Positions 1 through 8,049 of a stretch of DNA of 64,000 nucleotides are shown here, piece by piece (position 1 is the first letter of the stretch; each line of letters starts with the position of its first letter). Source of the stretch: CAWCGU01 sp963795195. Its GTDB lineage: Bacteria; Actinomycetota; Thermoleophilia; Solirubrobacterales; 70-9. The stretch spans positions 2,604,001 to 2,668,000 of the forward strand of contig CAWCGU010000006.1 in NCBI GenBank assembly GCA_963795195.1, given 5' to 3'. The translations under genes were made by a program, and so were the position numbers. Below the pieces are notes generated by a model. The model did no database searches. It had not been told where the DNA came from and worked only from the letters and a program-made list of their open reading frames with translations.

Positions 1-433
1 CCCCGATGTTCGACGCGATCACCTCGATGATGACCAGCGGCATCGGGTCGATGTCGAGCGTGTCGGCCAACAGGAAGGTGACCGGGACGATCAGCAGAAT
101 CGTCGTCAGGTTGTCGAGGAACGCCGAGAGCACTGCGGTCGTCGTCGCCAGGCTGAAGACGACGGCAGCCGGATTTCCCTTCGAGATCTGCCCGGCGCGG
201 ATCGCGACGTAGTCGTAGATCCCGGTCTGCTGCGTCAGGTAGACGAGGATCATCATCCCGACGAGCAGGCCGATCGTGTTGAAGTCGACCGACTCGATCG
301 CCAGCTCCTGATCGAACCCGGCCGCGAACAGCACGACGACGGTCGCGCCGACCAGCGCGACCTTTGTGCGGTGGACGCGCTCGCTGGCGATCACCGCGAG
401 GGCGGCGATGAAGGTGATTACGGCTACTGCCAC
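1..433 (-). CDS. SLC13/ArsB-NhaD-like anion or cation permease, N-terminal part
   Basis: This is the first ~144 residues of a polytopic membrane protein; the rest lies beyond the left edge. The GTG start at 433 is the first start after an in-frame TGA four codons upstream, with a GAGG about 10 bases before it. The translation has alternating hydrophobic helices and a loop with polar signatures typical of the ion transporter superfamily: AGFDQELAIESVDFNTIGLL followed by helices around YLTQQTGIYDYVAIRA and LSAFLDNLTTILLIVPV. The SAFLDN helix motif is characteristic of CitM/ArsB/NhaD-type carriers. The substrate cannot be told from this fragment. It lies just downstream of the HdrB-like gene on the same strand, 44 bases away, so cotranscription is possible. 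Confidence 0.75.
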   Translation of the reverse strand, partial: MAVAVITFIAALAVIASERVHRTKVALVGATVVVLFAAGFDQELAIESVDFNTIGLLVGMMILVYLTQQTGIYDYVAIRAGQISKGNPAAVVFSLATTTAVLSAFLDNLTTILLIVPVTFLLADTLDIDPMPLVIIEVIASNIG

Positions 434-477
434 GGCGGTGCCGCCTCAGCGATGCCGCAGTGGTGATGAAAACCGCG

Positions 478-1377
478 TCACGAGGCGACGCCGGCCAGCA
501 GTCGCTCCTCGACCCACTTGGTCGAGGCGATGTGCTTGCCCATTCCAAGTTCTTTGGGCTCGAAGCCGAGTGCCAGGGCGACGAGCTGGGGGAGGTGCAG
601 CACCGCAAGGCCGAGGTCCTGGCCGACGACCTTGGCGGCCTCGGGCTGCTGCATGTCGAGGTTGAGGTGGCAGAGCGGGCAGGGAGTGACGAGGCAGTCG
701 GCGCCGGCGTCTAGAGCGTCCCCTATGTGGGTGCCGGCCTGGCGCAGCGAGGTCTCACGGTTCATCGTGATCACGGGGAACCCGCAGCACTTGCGGGCGC
801 CGTCGTACTCGACGACCTCGCCGCCGAGCGCTTCGATGATCTGCTCGAGGTAGAGGTCTCGCTCGGGGTGCTTGTCGTAGCCGAGTCGGTGCTTGGGGCG
901 GATCACGTAGCACCCGTAGAAGGGGCCGACTCGCAGCCCGGTGAGCGGGCGCTTGACTAGTGACTTGAGGTTGTCGAGCCCGAACTCCTCGACCAGGATC
1001 CACATGAAGTTCTTATTGGTGAAGCCGTCCTTGCCTTTGACGTACTCGAGCCCTTCGCCGGAAAGCACCTCGTTGATGTGGGCTCGGTAGGCGGAGTCTG
1101 CATCGAGGCGCTGCTGGCACTCGGACTGGGCGCCTTGGCAGGTCGAGCAGATGTTCATCATCGCCAGGCCGGTCTCCTGTGCGAGCGCAAAGGTGCGGGC
1201 GTTGAGCGTGTCGGCAAGCTCCTGGTTGTGCTCGGCGATGACGCCGGCGCCGCAACAGTTGGCGCGGTCCAGTGTGACCAGCTCGATGCCGAGTTCCTCG
1301 GCGACAAGCGCCATCGAGCCGTGCAGCTCCGGGGTGAAGCCGCGCGAAACGCAGCCGGGCCAGTAGGCAAGTTTCAT
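478..1377 (-). CDS. HdrB-like CCG-domain subunit of a succinate dehydrogenase-type complex
   Basis: The 299-residue protein has two cysteine-rich CCG domains. The first holds PGC (residue 9), NCCGAG (near 41) and CSTCQGAQSEC; the second holds YGCYV, KCCGFP (near 198) and CPLCHLNLD. This is the architecture of heterodisulfide reductase subunit B and of the third subunit of type-E succinate:quinone reductases, where the CCG domains bind FeS clusters and replace a membrane cytochrome b. Its ATG overlaps the end of the sdhB-like gene by four bases (1374-1377), so the two are translationally coupled. The context supports a role as membrane- or quinone-linking subunit of the adjacent SdhAB. An HdrB-type redox module with another acceptor is the alternative. 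Confidence 0.85.
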   Translation of the reverse strand: MKLAYWPGCVSRGFTPELHGSMALVAEELGIELVTLDRANCCGAGVIAEHNQELADTLNARTFALAQETGLAMMNICSTCQGAQSECQQRLDADSAYRAHINEVLSGEGLEYVKGKDGFTNKNFMWILVEEFGLDNLKSLVKRPLTGLRVGPFYGCYVIRPKHRLGYDKHPERDLYLEQIIEALGGEVVEYDGARKCCGFPVITMNRETSLRQAGTHIGDALDAGADCLVTPCPLCHLNLDMQQPEAAKVVGQDLGLAVLHLPQLVALALGFEPKELGMGKHIASTKWVEERLLAGVAS

Positions 1378-2552
1378 GGTGTCTCCCCGATGTCGGGCTC
1401 GGGCTCGATCGCCGCCTCGGGGACGCTGTCGGGCGTGCCCTCGAGTTCGGGTTCCTCGCCCTTGATGTAGAGGTTTAGCTCCTCGCCGTGCTCCTCGGCG
1501 TGCGCGAAGATGCGCTTGACGTGCCCCTGGGCGTCGCCCGGGAGCTTCTCGTGGACGCCCGGAATCAGCTTCGAGAGCGAGCGCATCTTGCCGGTGCGGA
1601 TCCCACGCACCGCCGTCGGGATCGAGCCGACCAGGCCCGAGATCGCCCCCGGGGTCGGGGCCAGCTTGCCCTTGACGCCCGGCGCAAAGGACTCCTGCAG
1701 CAGCAGCGATTCGTCGAGCGTGCCCTTCTTCTCGATGATCTTCACGAAGGCCTTCTCGTGGCGATGCCCGTTGTTCTGGTCGTCGACCTCGGCGTCGCTC
1801 CCGGCCTTTCGGCGCAGGCGCATGATCTGGTCCATCGGCGCCACGCCCTTGGGACAGGCGTCAATGCAGCTGAAGCAGTGGGTGCAGTCGTAGATGCCAT
1901 GCGGGTCCTGGGCGAGGTCGTGGAGACGTTCGGTCGTCTGTCCGTCGCGGGGATCGCCGACGAAGCGGTAGGCCTTGGCCAGGGCCGCTGGACCGATGAA
2001 GTCCGGATCTGCCTCCAGCGCCAGGCAGGCCGAGACGCAGGCGCCGCACTGGATGCATGCCATCGACTGGGTGATGTCGATCATCGACTCGGGCGGCACG
2101 ATGTACTCGCGCTCAGGGGGCGGGCCGTCGGGGATCAGCCAGGGAGTGACGCGGCGGATCTTCGTCCAGTGCGTCGACTCCATGTCGGTGACGAGGTCCT
2201 TGAGGACGGGCATGTTCCCCATCGGCTCGATCGTGATCGGCTCCGACCCCGGCCGCAGGCTGCGCTCGGGGACCGTTCCACCCCGGCCGCGGTTGGCCTC
2301 GGCGTGGGCGTCGCCGATCTGCGTCTTGCAGGCGAGCGTCGACTGGCCGTTGATCTTGACCCCGCAGGAGCCGCAGATCGCCGCCCGGCAGGAGCAGCGC
2401 ACCGAGAGCGAGCCGTCCTGGTCGTCGCGGGCCTGCAGCAGCCCGTCGAGCACTGACAGCGTCGGGTCCAGTTCGACGTTGAAGTGCTCCCAGTAGGGGC
2501 CCTGCCCGTCGCCTGGCTTATAGCGGCGCACTTTGAGTTCGTAGCTGGCCAT
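1374..2552 (-). CDS. sdhB: Succinate dehydrogenase/fumarate reductase iron-sulfur subunit with long C-terminal extension
   Basis: The 392-residue electron-transfer subunit has an N-terminal plant-type ferredoxin domain with CSCRAAICGSC plus a distal cysteine in STLAC for the [2Fe-2S] cluster. The C-terminal ferredoxin domain has CIQCGACVSAC and CTHCFSCIDACPKG. The family is usually 230-260 residues. Here about 130 extra residues follow the FeS region, ending in an acidic proline-rich tail. The gene lies 18 bases after sdhA and overlaps the HdrB-like gene by four bases. Electrons would pass from the FAD of SdhA through these clusters to the CCG subunit. The extension is not obviously a membrane domain and may dock the CCG protein. 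Confidence 0.88.
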   Translation of the reverse strand: MASYELKVRRYKPGDGQGPYWEHFNVELDPTLSVLDGLLQARDDQDGSLSVRCSCRAAICGSCGVKINGQSTLACKTQIGDAHAEANRGRGGTVPERSLRPGSEPITIEPMGNMPVLKDLVTDMESTHWTKIRRVTPWLIPDGPPPEREYIVPPESMIDITQSMACIQCGACVSACLALEADPDFIGPAALAKAYRFVGDPRDGQTTERLHDLAQDPHGIYDCTHCFSCIDACPKGVAPMDQIMRLRRKAGSDAEVDDQNNGHRHEKAFVKIIEKKGTLDESLLLQESFAPGVKGKLAPTPGAISGLVGSIPTAVRGIRTGKMRSLSKLIPGVHEKLPGDAQGHVKRIFAHAEEHGEELNLYIKGEEPELEGTPDSVPEAAIEPEPDIGETP

Positions 2553-2570
2553 CAGTCGCTCACCTTCACC

Positions 2571-4259
2571 CTAGTAAGTCCGCTCCATCGGTTCCCACTG
2601 GGTCATCGTCACCTCGGAGTAGGAGATCTGCGAGCCGCTCTCGGAGTAGGTCAGGTCGATGTGCTTGAGCCACTCCTCGTCGTTTCGCTCCGGGTAGTCG
2701 GTCCGGTACTGGGCGCCGCGGCTCTCGGTGCGGTGAAGCGCCGAGACGCAGGTCGCTTCCGCGCAGTCGAGCATGAAGCCGAGCTCGAGGGCCCCGAGCA
2801 CGTCCTGGTTGAAGACGGTGCCGCGGTCGTCGACGTAGCAACTCTGCGCCTCTTCGGAAAGCCGCTTGACGATCTCGAGCGCCTTGGTGATTCCCTCCTC
2901 GTCGCGGAAGACGGCGACGTAGCGGTCCATCGTCGAGCCCAGTTCCCTGCGGATCTCCGAGACGCGCCGGCCGGAACCCTTTTCGCGCCCGATGATCGCT
3001 GCCAGGCGCGATTCCTCGTCGCTGAGCAGCTCGCGCGAGGCCCGGCCGCCGGGGATCGTCTTGGCGCGCTCGGCGCCGTGCTCGCCGGCGCGGCGGCCGA
3101 AGATCAGCGTGTCGAGCAGCGAGTTGGCGCCGAGGCGGTTGCCGCCGTGCACGGAGACGCAGGCGACTTCGCCGGCGGCGTAGAGGCCCGGGATCTCGGT
3201 GGCGCCGTCCGTATCGGTGCGCACGCCGCCCATCGCGTAGTGGTTGCCGGGCTTGATGTGGATCGGCTCGCGCGTGATGTCGACGCCGGCGAAGTCGCGG
3301 CCGACCAGCACGATTTCACGCAGCGCCTCGTGGATGCGCTTGCGGGGCACGACGGTGATGTCGAGGGCGACCGTTCCATCCGGAAAGCCGCGGCCCTCGT
3401 TGATCTCGGTCTGCTCGGCGCGCGAGACGACGTCGCGCGAGGCAAGTTCCATCTTGTTCGGTGCATAGCGCTCCATGAAGCGTTCGCCCTGGGCATTGAG
3501 CAAGTGGGCGCCTTCGCCGCGGGCGCCCTCGGTGATCAGGAAGCCCTTGCCGGCTAGGCAGGTGGGGTGGTACTGGACCATCTCCATGTCGCCGAGCTTG
3601 GCGCCGGCGCGGTAGGCCATCGCTATCCCGTCTCCCGTGCAGATCAGCGCGTTCGTCGTCGGCTGGTACATCTGGCCGTGGCCGCCTGTGGCAAGGATCA
3701 CGGACTTGGCCTCAAACAGCTCCATCGAGCCGTCGCGGATGTTGCGGGTGACGGCGCCGACACAATTGCCTTCGTCGTCCATCGCAAGGGCGGTGGTGAA
3801 CCACTCCTCGTAGCGGTCGACTTGGTCGGCGTACTTCATCAGCTGCTCGTAGAGAACGTGCATGATCGCCTGGCCGGTGATGTCGGCGACGTAGTAGGTG
3901 CGGGCCTTGGAGGCGCCGCCGAAGGCGCGGACGCCGAGCTGGCCGACCTCGTTGCGATGAAAGGTGACGCCGATGTGCTCGAGGTGCAGCAGCTCGTGCG
4001 GAGCCTCCCTGCACATGATCTCGATCGCGTCCTGGTCGCCCAGGTAGTCGGAGCCCTTGACCGTGTCGAAGGCGTGGGACTCCCAGCTGTCGTCCTCGTC
4101 AAGCGCGGCGTTGATCCCGCCCTGGGCCGCATTGGAGTGAGAGCGCACAGGGTGGACCTTGGAGATGATCCCCACGGACACGCCCTGCTGGGCTGCGGCC
4201 AAGGCCGCGCGCTGGCCAGCAAGGCCCGCGCCGATGACTAGGACGTCGTGCTTGGGCAT
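2571..4259 (-). CDS. sdhA: Succinate dehydrogenase/fumarate reductase flavoprotein subunit
   Basis: The 562-residue flavoprotein starts MPKHDVLVIGAGLAGQ, an ADP-binding beta-alpha-beta fold. HSNAAQGGINAAL is the covalent FAD-histidine region, RAGAKLGDMEMVQYHPT is typical of the substrate side, and HYAMGGVRTD and GANSLLDTLIFGRRAGE complete the family signature. The frame stays open 100 codons further upstream, but that extension is low-complexity, overlaps the divergent lipoprotein gene and precedes the conserved FAD fold, so the start at 4259 is preferred. It is the first gene of the three-gene operon with sdhB and the HdrB-like subunit. It oxidises succinate to fumarate or the reverse; the direction cannot be read from the sequence. 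Confidence 0.92.
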   Translation of the reverse strand: MPKHDVLVIGAGLAGQRAALAAAQQGVSVGIISKVHPVRSHSNAAQGGINAALDEDDSWESHAFDTVKGSDYLGDQDAIEIMCREAPHELLHLEHIGVTFHRNEVGQLGVRAFGGASKARTYYVADITGQAIMHVLYEQLMKYADQVDRYEEWFTTALAMDDEGNCVGAVTRNIRDGSMELFEAKSVILATGGHGQMYQPTTNALICTGDGIAMAYRAGAKLGDMEMVQYHPTCLAGKGFLITEGARGEGAHLLNAQGERFMERYAPNKMELASRDVVSRAEQTEINEGRGFPDGTVALDITVVPRKRIHEALREIVLVGRDFAGVDITREPIHIKPGNHYAMGGVRTDTDGATEIPGLYAAGEVACVSVHGGNRLGANSLLDTLIFGRRAGEHGAERAKTIPGGRASRELLSDEESRLAAIIGREKGSGRRVSEIRRELGSTMDRYVAVFRDEEGITKALEIVKRLSEEAQSCYVDDRGTVFNQDVLGALELGFMLDCAEATCVSALHRTESRGAQYRTDYPERNDEEWLKHIDLTYSESGSQISYSEVTMTQWEPMERTY

Positions 4260-4338
4260 GCGGCGCGTGATTCTATGGAACAGGCGCCACTTCGCCGCGG
4301 CTACCAGATTCGCAGCACGAGTGTGGCATGCTCGTTCC

Positions 4339-4896
4339 ATGCTGAAACAGTTCTTTGCACTCGTGATCGTCGTCGTGGCCGGGCTCGGCGTTTCCGCCTG
4401 TGGCGACGACGCCGAGGACCCGGGGGCGCGCTCCGAACTCTCGACCACTGCGCAGCCGGGCGATTCGGAAAGCGAGGCGGGCGCCGACAACGAGGTACCC
4501 GAAGACTCCCCTGAGCCCGAGCAGGTCAAACCCGAGAAGCCGGGACTCGAGATCACCACCGCGGACTCTCAGTTCGGCGAGATCCTGTTCGACGCGGACA
4601 GGCGCGCGATCTACTACTTCGATCTCGAGGACAGTGATCGCAGCCAGTGCTACGACGATTGCGCCACGGCCTGGCCGCCGGTGCTGACAAAGGGTGATCC
4701 GGTTGCCGCAAGAGGCGCCAAGGACTCACTGCTCGGTACCACGAAGCGCGACGACGGCAAGGTCCAGGTGACATACGACGGTCGTCCCCTCTACTACTAC
4801 GTCGACGACCCGCCCGGCGAGATCCTCTGCCACAACGTCTTCGAGTTCGGCGGGCTCTGGCTGGCTGTGCAGCCCGGCGGCGAAGCGGTTTCCTAA
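4339..4896 (+). CDS. Secreted-repeat (COG4315-type) lipoprotein
   Basis: The 185-residue protein begins MLKQFFALVIVVVAGLGVSAC, a lipoprotein signal peptide with the lipobox cysteine near residue 21. An acidic, proline-rich linker follows to about residue 75. The globular part has the features of the secreted repeat of unknown function: ILFDADRRAIYYFDLED, CYDDCATAWPPV and a second copy ending VTYDGRPLYYYVDD, then a C-terminal FGGLWLAV. Homologues are extracytoplasmic, and some bind haem or act in redox processes, but no function is settled. It is divergent from sdhA (79-base gap) and its 3' end overlaps the convergent regulator gene by four bases. The ATG at 4339 is chosen because it begins the signal peptide. 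Confidence 0.82.
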   Translation: MLKQFFALVIVVVAGLGVSACGDDAEDPGARSELSTTAQPGDSESEAGADNEVPEDSPEPEQVKPEKPGLEITTADSQFGEILFDADRRAIYYFDLEDSDRSQCYDDCATAWPPVLTKGDPVAARGAKDSLLGTTKRDDGKVQVTYDGRPLYYYVDDPPGEILCHNVFEFGGLWLAVQPGGEAVS

Positions 4897-7769
4897 CCCG
4901 CTGGACCGCGAAGCGCAGCGCCGAGCTCGCGTCGGCCGGCAATCTCGAGCTTTCTGTAGACGCGGCCGAGGTGTGTCTCGACGGTCTTGACCGTCAAATA
5001 CAGTTGCTGGGCGATCTCGCGGTTGCTGTTGCCTTCCGCCGCCAGGTCCGCCACACGGATCTCGCTCGGTGTCAGCGATTCGACCCCGCTGAGGACGATT
5101 CTTCGAGGTTTGGCTCCGGAGGCACGGAGCTCAGCCATCGCATTCTCCGTGATCGCGGCCGCTCCGCAGCCGAGCGCCAGCTCCGCGGCCTCGCGGAGCG
5201 GCTCGCGGCACTCGCGCCGCTGGTTGGCGCGCCGAAGGGCGGCGCCGTAGGCGGTCAGCGAACGCGACAGCTCGAGTTTGGACGGGCTGCGCCGCAGCAC
5301 CTCCGTCGAGCGGTGTAGCAACTCCAGCCCTGATTCCCCACCTTCGACGAGGCCGGACGTCCGCAGCGCGGCGCCGACCGGAGTCGGCACACCGAAGCCC
5401 TGGGTCAACTTGAGCTCCTCGCGAGCGAGTTCTCGCGCACTATCAATATCGCCAAGTGCGGCAAGCGCCCGAGCCGCGCCCGAGCGCCAGTTCTGCACCG
5501 ACATCGCGGGGTTGCGGATGCCGCGCTCCTCCAGCTGCCGTCCCGCCTCCAAGAAGTCCTCGACTGCCCCGTCCAGGTCGCCGCCGCCTAGCCTTACTGC
5601 AGCGCGCGCCTCCAGCGCGAACGGCGCCAGAAACTCATCGGCCCGGTTTGCCTCGGCCAGGCCCTGTTCGATCGCCGCCGCGGCTTCGTCGTTCTCGCCC
5701 CGGTCGAGGTAGCCCCGGCAGATCACCGCGTAGGAGGTGGCGAGCCCGGCCGCGAAGCCATGGCGACGCCCGTCGGTGACCGTCAGGGCGTTGCTCATCG
5801 CCGCTGCGAGGTCGCCGCGTTGATAGTCGCCGATCATGCTCACGTAGGCGAGTGAGATGGCCTCCAGCTCCGACCCGCGCCGCTTGACGATCTTTGCGAT
5901 CCGGCTGAAAACGTCCCCGGCGGCGGTGACCTCGCCGCAGAGCGCCAGCGCTATCGAGACGATCCCATACGAGATCACGTCAGTCGGGTCGTCGGTCGGC
6001 TCGGCGCTCGCCAGGCGCATCACCGGGGCGAGTGCCTGCTCGGCAGGCCGCGCCGCGTGGATGCGCTCGATTCCCTCGAAGCCCAGCACCGAGCGGCCGA
6101 TTGCGTCTGACTCGAGGTCGTCGCGCTCACTCAGCCCCGCCAGGGTCAGCCGAGCCTCCTTGCAGCTCGCGACGTCCCTGGTCCCGGCGAGCGCGTAGCC
6201 GGCGCGGGCCCAGATGCGCAGCATCTCAGCCGCTTCGGGAAGAGCGTCCCCCGCGTCGCTGAGCTCCTCGCTGGCCCTGGCGAAGATTCGGGCCGACTCA
6301 CCGAAGCGGGCCCTGAAGGCGAGCAGGCGGGCCATGTTCATCAACACCCCGGCCCGCGCCACGGGCTCGGCGAGCAGTCCGGCGGCCTCGATGATGCGGT
6401 CGCCGCCTGAGGGATCACCGGCGGCCGTCTGGGCGAGGCCCAGGCCGAACAGCACGTCACCGCGCGCCGGGCCGCAGGCCGGCTCTTCCAGGGCTCGGGA
6501 ATAGAGCCGGGCCGCGGCATCCGGAGCGCCGCGCTCGGCGGCTCGCCCCGCTGCCTCGGCCAGGAGGTCAACCACCCATTGGCCGCCGCCGCGCTGGGCG
6601 AGCAGCAGGTGCGCGGACGCGGCCTCGGGTGAGCGCTCGCGCAGCAGTTCCGCGGCCTGCAGGTGGAGCGCCGCCCGCCGAGCAGGTGGGAGTTCCTGGT
6701 AGAGGGCCTCGCGCACGACGGGGTGAACAAACGAGAGCGGCTCGCCCGGCGAGAGCGTTTGTGCAGCGGCCAGGGCGTCAGCCGCCACCACCGCGTCGCC
6801 GCGCTCGAGCCCGCCGAGTCTGGCGGCTTCGTCGAGGCTGCAGCCCTCCCCCAGGACCGAGCAGGCGTCGGCGAGGGAGCGCACCCCTGGAGGCAGCCGC
6901 GCGAACCTCGTCAAGACCGAGCGAGCCACCGCACGCGCACCCAGCTTCGAGATGCGCTGCGCGCTGGCGGCGGAAGCCTGAGCTTCGTCAGCCTGCAGTG
7001 CGAGAAGCAGCGAGCGCAGGTAGAAGGGATTCCCGGCGCTGGCCTGGGCGCAGGCCCGGCAGAACTCCTCGTCGGCCTCCGGGAACGACTCACGCACGAC
7101 GCTGAAAGCGGCCTCACCGCTGAGCGCGCTCGGCTCCAGCAGGCGGGCTCGCTCGTGGGCGCGCAGCTCGCTGAGCGCCTGCGCGCCTTCGCCGTCGAGG
7201 CGCTCGCCGCTACGCACCGCGAGCACGATCGCAACCGGCTGGTCGGCGATCCGCTGTGCCAGATAGTGCAGGAAGCGCAGGGAGGGGGCGTCGCACTGAT
7301 GTGCGTCGTCGACCTCGACCAGCAGCGGGCCGCGCAGCGCCAGGTTCGCGGTCAGCCAGTGGAGACCATGAAGGATCGACAGCGTCGGGTTCTCGGGGCC
7401 GTCGCCTCCCGCTGGGTGGCCGGGTCGCGCCTGCTCGAAGAGCGGGCCGGCCAGCGCCGCGGCGCCGTCGAGCAACTTTCTTCGCTCCGTGTCTGTCGCC
7501 TGGGCCAAAATGCCCCCGAAGAGCTGCAGGACGACCCCGAACGAGAGTTCCTGCTCGAGGGGCGAGCCGCTGGAGCGCAGGAGCCGCAGGCTCTTGAGCT
7601 CCGCGGCCTCCCGGGCCTCCATCAGCAGGCTCGACTTGCCGATGCCCGCCGGCCCCTCGATCACCACGAGGCCCCCGAGTCCTTGCGCCGCCTGGCCGAT
7701 CGCCTCGTCGAGCGCCTGCCGTTCGCCGGCCCGCTCGAGCAGGCTCCCTGACGTCTCACTCACCCGCAT
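4893..7769 (-). CDS. LuxR-family transcriptional regulator with large ATPase (LAL/MalT-like)
   Basis: The 958-residue protein has an N-terminal AAA_16/NACHT-like ATPase: Walker A GPAGIGKSS at 39-47 and a Walker B-like LLVEVDDAH near 149-157. A long alpha-helical, alanine- and leucine-rich TPR-like region follows. The C-terminus carries a LuxR/GerE helix-turn-helix from about residue 895, with LTPSEIRVADLAAEGNSNRE and YLTVKTVETHLGRVYRKL. This is the domain order of LAL regulators, which bind ATP and an inducer before activating transcription. The gene stands alone and convergent with the lipoprotein gene, and divergent from the small ORF and giant secreted protein gene, which are its nearest potential targets (inference). 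It appears full-length and intact. Confidence 0.9.
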   Translation of the reverse strand: MRVSETSGSLLERAGERQALDEAIGQAAQGLGGLVVIEGPAGIGKSSLLMEAREAAELKSLRLLRSSGSPLEQELSFGVVLQLFGGILAQATDTERRKLLDGAAALAGPLFEQARPGHPAGGDGPENPTLSILHGLHWLTANLALRGPLLVEVDDAHQCDAPSLRFLHYLAQRIADQPVAIVLAVRSGERLDGEGAQALSELRAHERARLLEPSALSGEAAFSVVRESFPEADEEFCRACAQASAGNPFYLRSLLLALQADEAQASAASAQRISKLGARAVARSVLTRFARLPPGVRSLADACSVLGEGCSLDEAARLGGLERGDAVVAADALAAAQTLSPGEPLSFVHPVVREALYQELPPARRAALHLQAAELLRERSPEAASAHLLLAQRGGGQWVVDLLAEAAGRAAERGAPDAAARLYSRALEEPACGPARGDVLFGLGLAQTAAGDPSGGDRIIEAAGLLAEPVARAGVLMNMARLLAFRARFGESARIFARASEELSDAGDALPEAAEMLRIWARAGYALAGTRDVASCKEARLTLAGLSERDDLESDAIGRSVLGFEGIERIHAARPAEQALAPVMRLASAEPTDDPTDVISYGIVSIALALCGEVTAAGDVFSRIAKIVKRRGSELEAISLAYVSMIGDYQRGDLAAAMSNALTVTDGRRHGFAAGLATSYAVICRGYLDRGENDEAAAAIEQGLAEANRADEFLAPFALEARAAVRLGGGDLDGAVEDFLEAGRQLEERGIRNPAMSVQNWRSGAARALAALGDIDSARELAREELKLTQGFGVPTPVGAALRTSGLVEGGESGLELLHRSTEVLRRSPSKLELSRSLTAYGAALRRANQRRECREPLREAAELALGCGAAAITENAMAELRASGAKPRRIVLSGVESLTPSEIRVADLAAEGNSNREIAQQLYLTVKTVETHLGRVYRKLEIAGRRELGAALRGPAG

Positions 7770-7845
7770 ACGTGCATCTTCTCAGGCAAAAGTTCAGGGT
7801 CGTCCCCCGACGCGAGAGAACCCGCGCATGGGGGAGGGTCGCGAT

Positions 7846-8049
7846 ATGAGAGAGGGGCCGCCGGGAGCGCGGATCATGCTTGAGCTTGCCGGAGAGGGGG
7901 AGCCGATTCAGGGTTCGATTCAGGCCGTGGATCGGCCGCACGAAAGGGAAGAGTTTTTCGGCTGGATACAGCTGATCGAGGCGGTGGAGGCCAGGCGCCC
8001 GGGAATCGGCGACGCAGGTCACAATCCGAGCGGCGGGGAGGCGCGTTGA
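7846..8049 (+). CDS. Small protein of unknown function, coupled to the giant secreted protein
   Basis: This 67-residue ORF starts at ATG 7846, about 7 bases after a very strong purine-rich site (GGGGGAGGG at 7830-7838). It ends in TGA at 8047-8049, overlapping the TTG start of the 2,097-residue gene (TTGA). Its translation includes LELAGEGEPIQG, then FFGWIQLIEAVEARRPG, a compact acidic pattern that looks like a folded small domain rather than random sequence. No signal peptide or cysteine pair is seen. The strong ribosome binding site and stop/start overlap imply translational coupling, so it is probably the first gene of a two-gene unit. Function unknown. Confidence 0.6.
   Translation: MREGPPGARIMLELAGEGEPIQGSIQAVDRPHEREEFFGWIQLIEAVEARRPGIGDAGHNPSGGEAR

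Noticed and set aside
2571..4559. Longer sdhA with 100 extra N-terminal residues
   Set aside because: The extension is serine-rich, unlike the family, and overlaps the divergent lipoprotein gene; the FAD fold begins at 4259.
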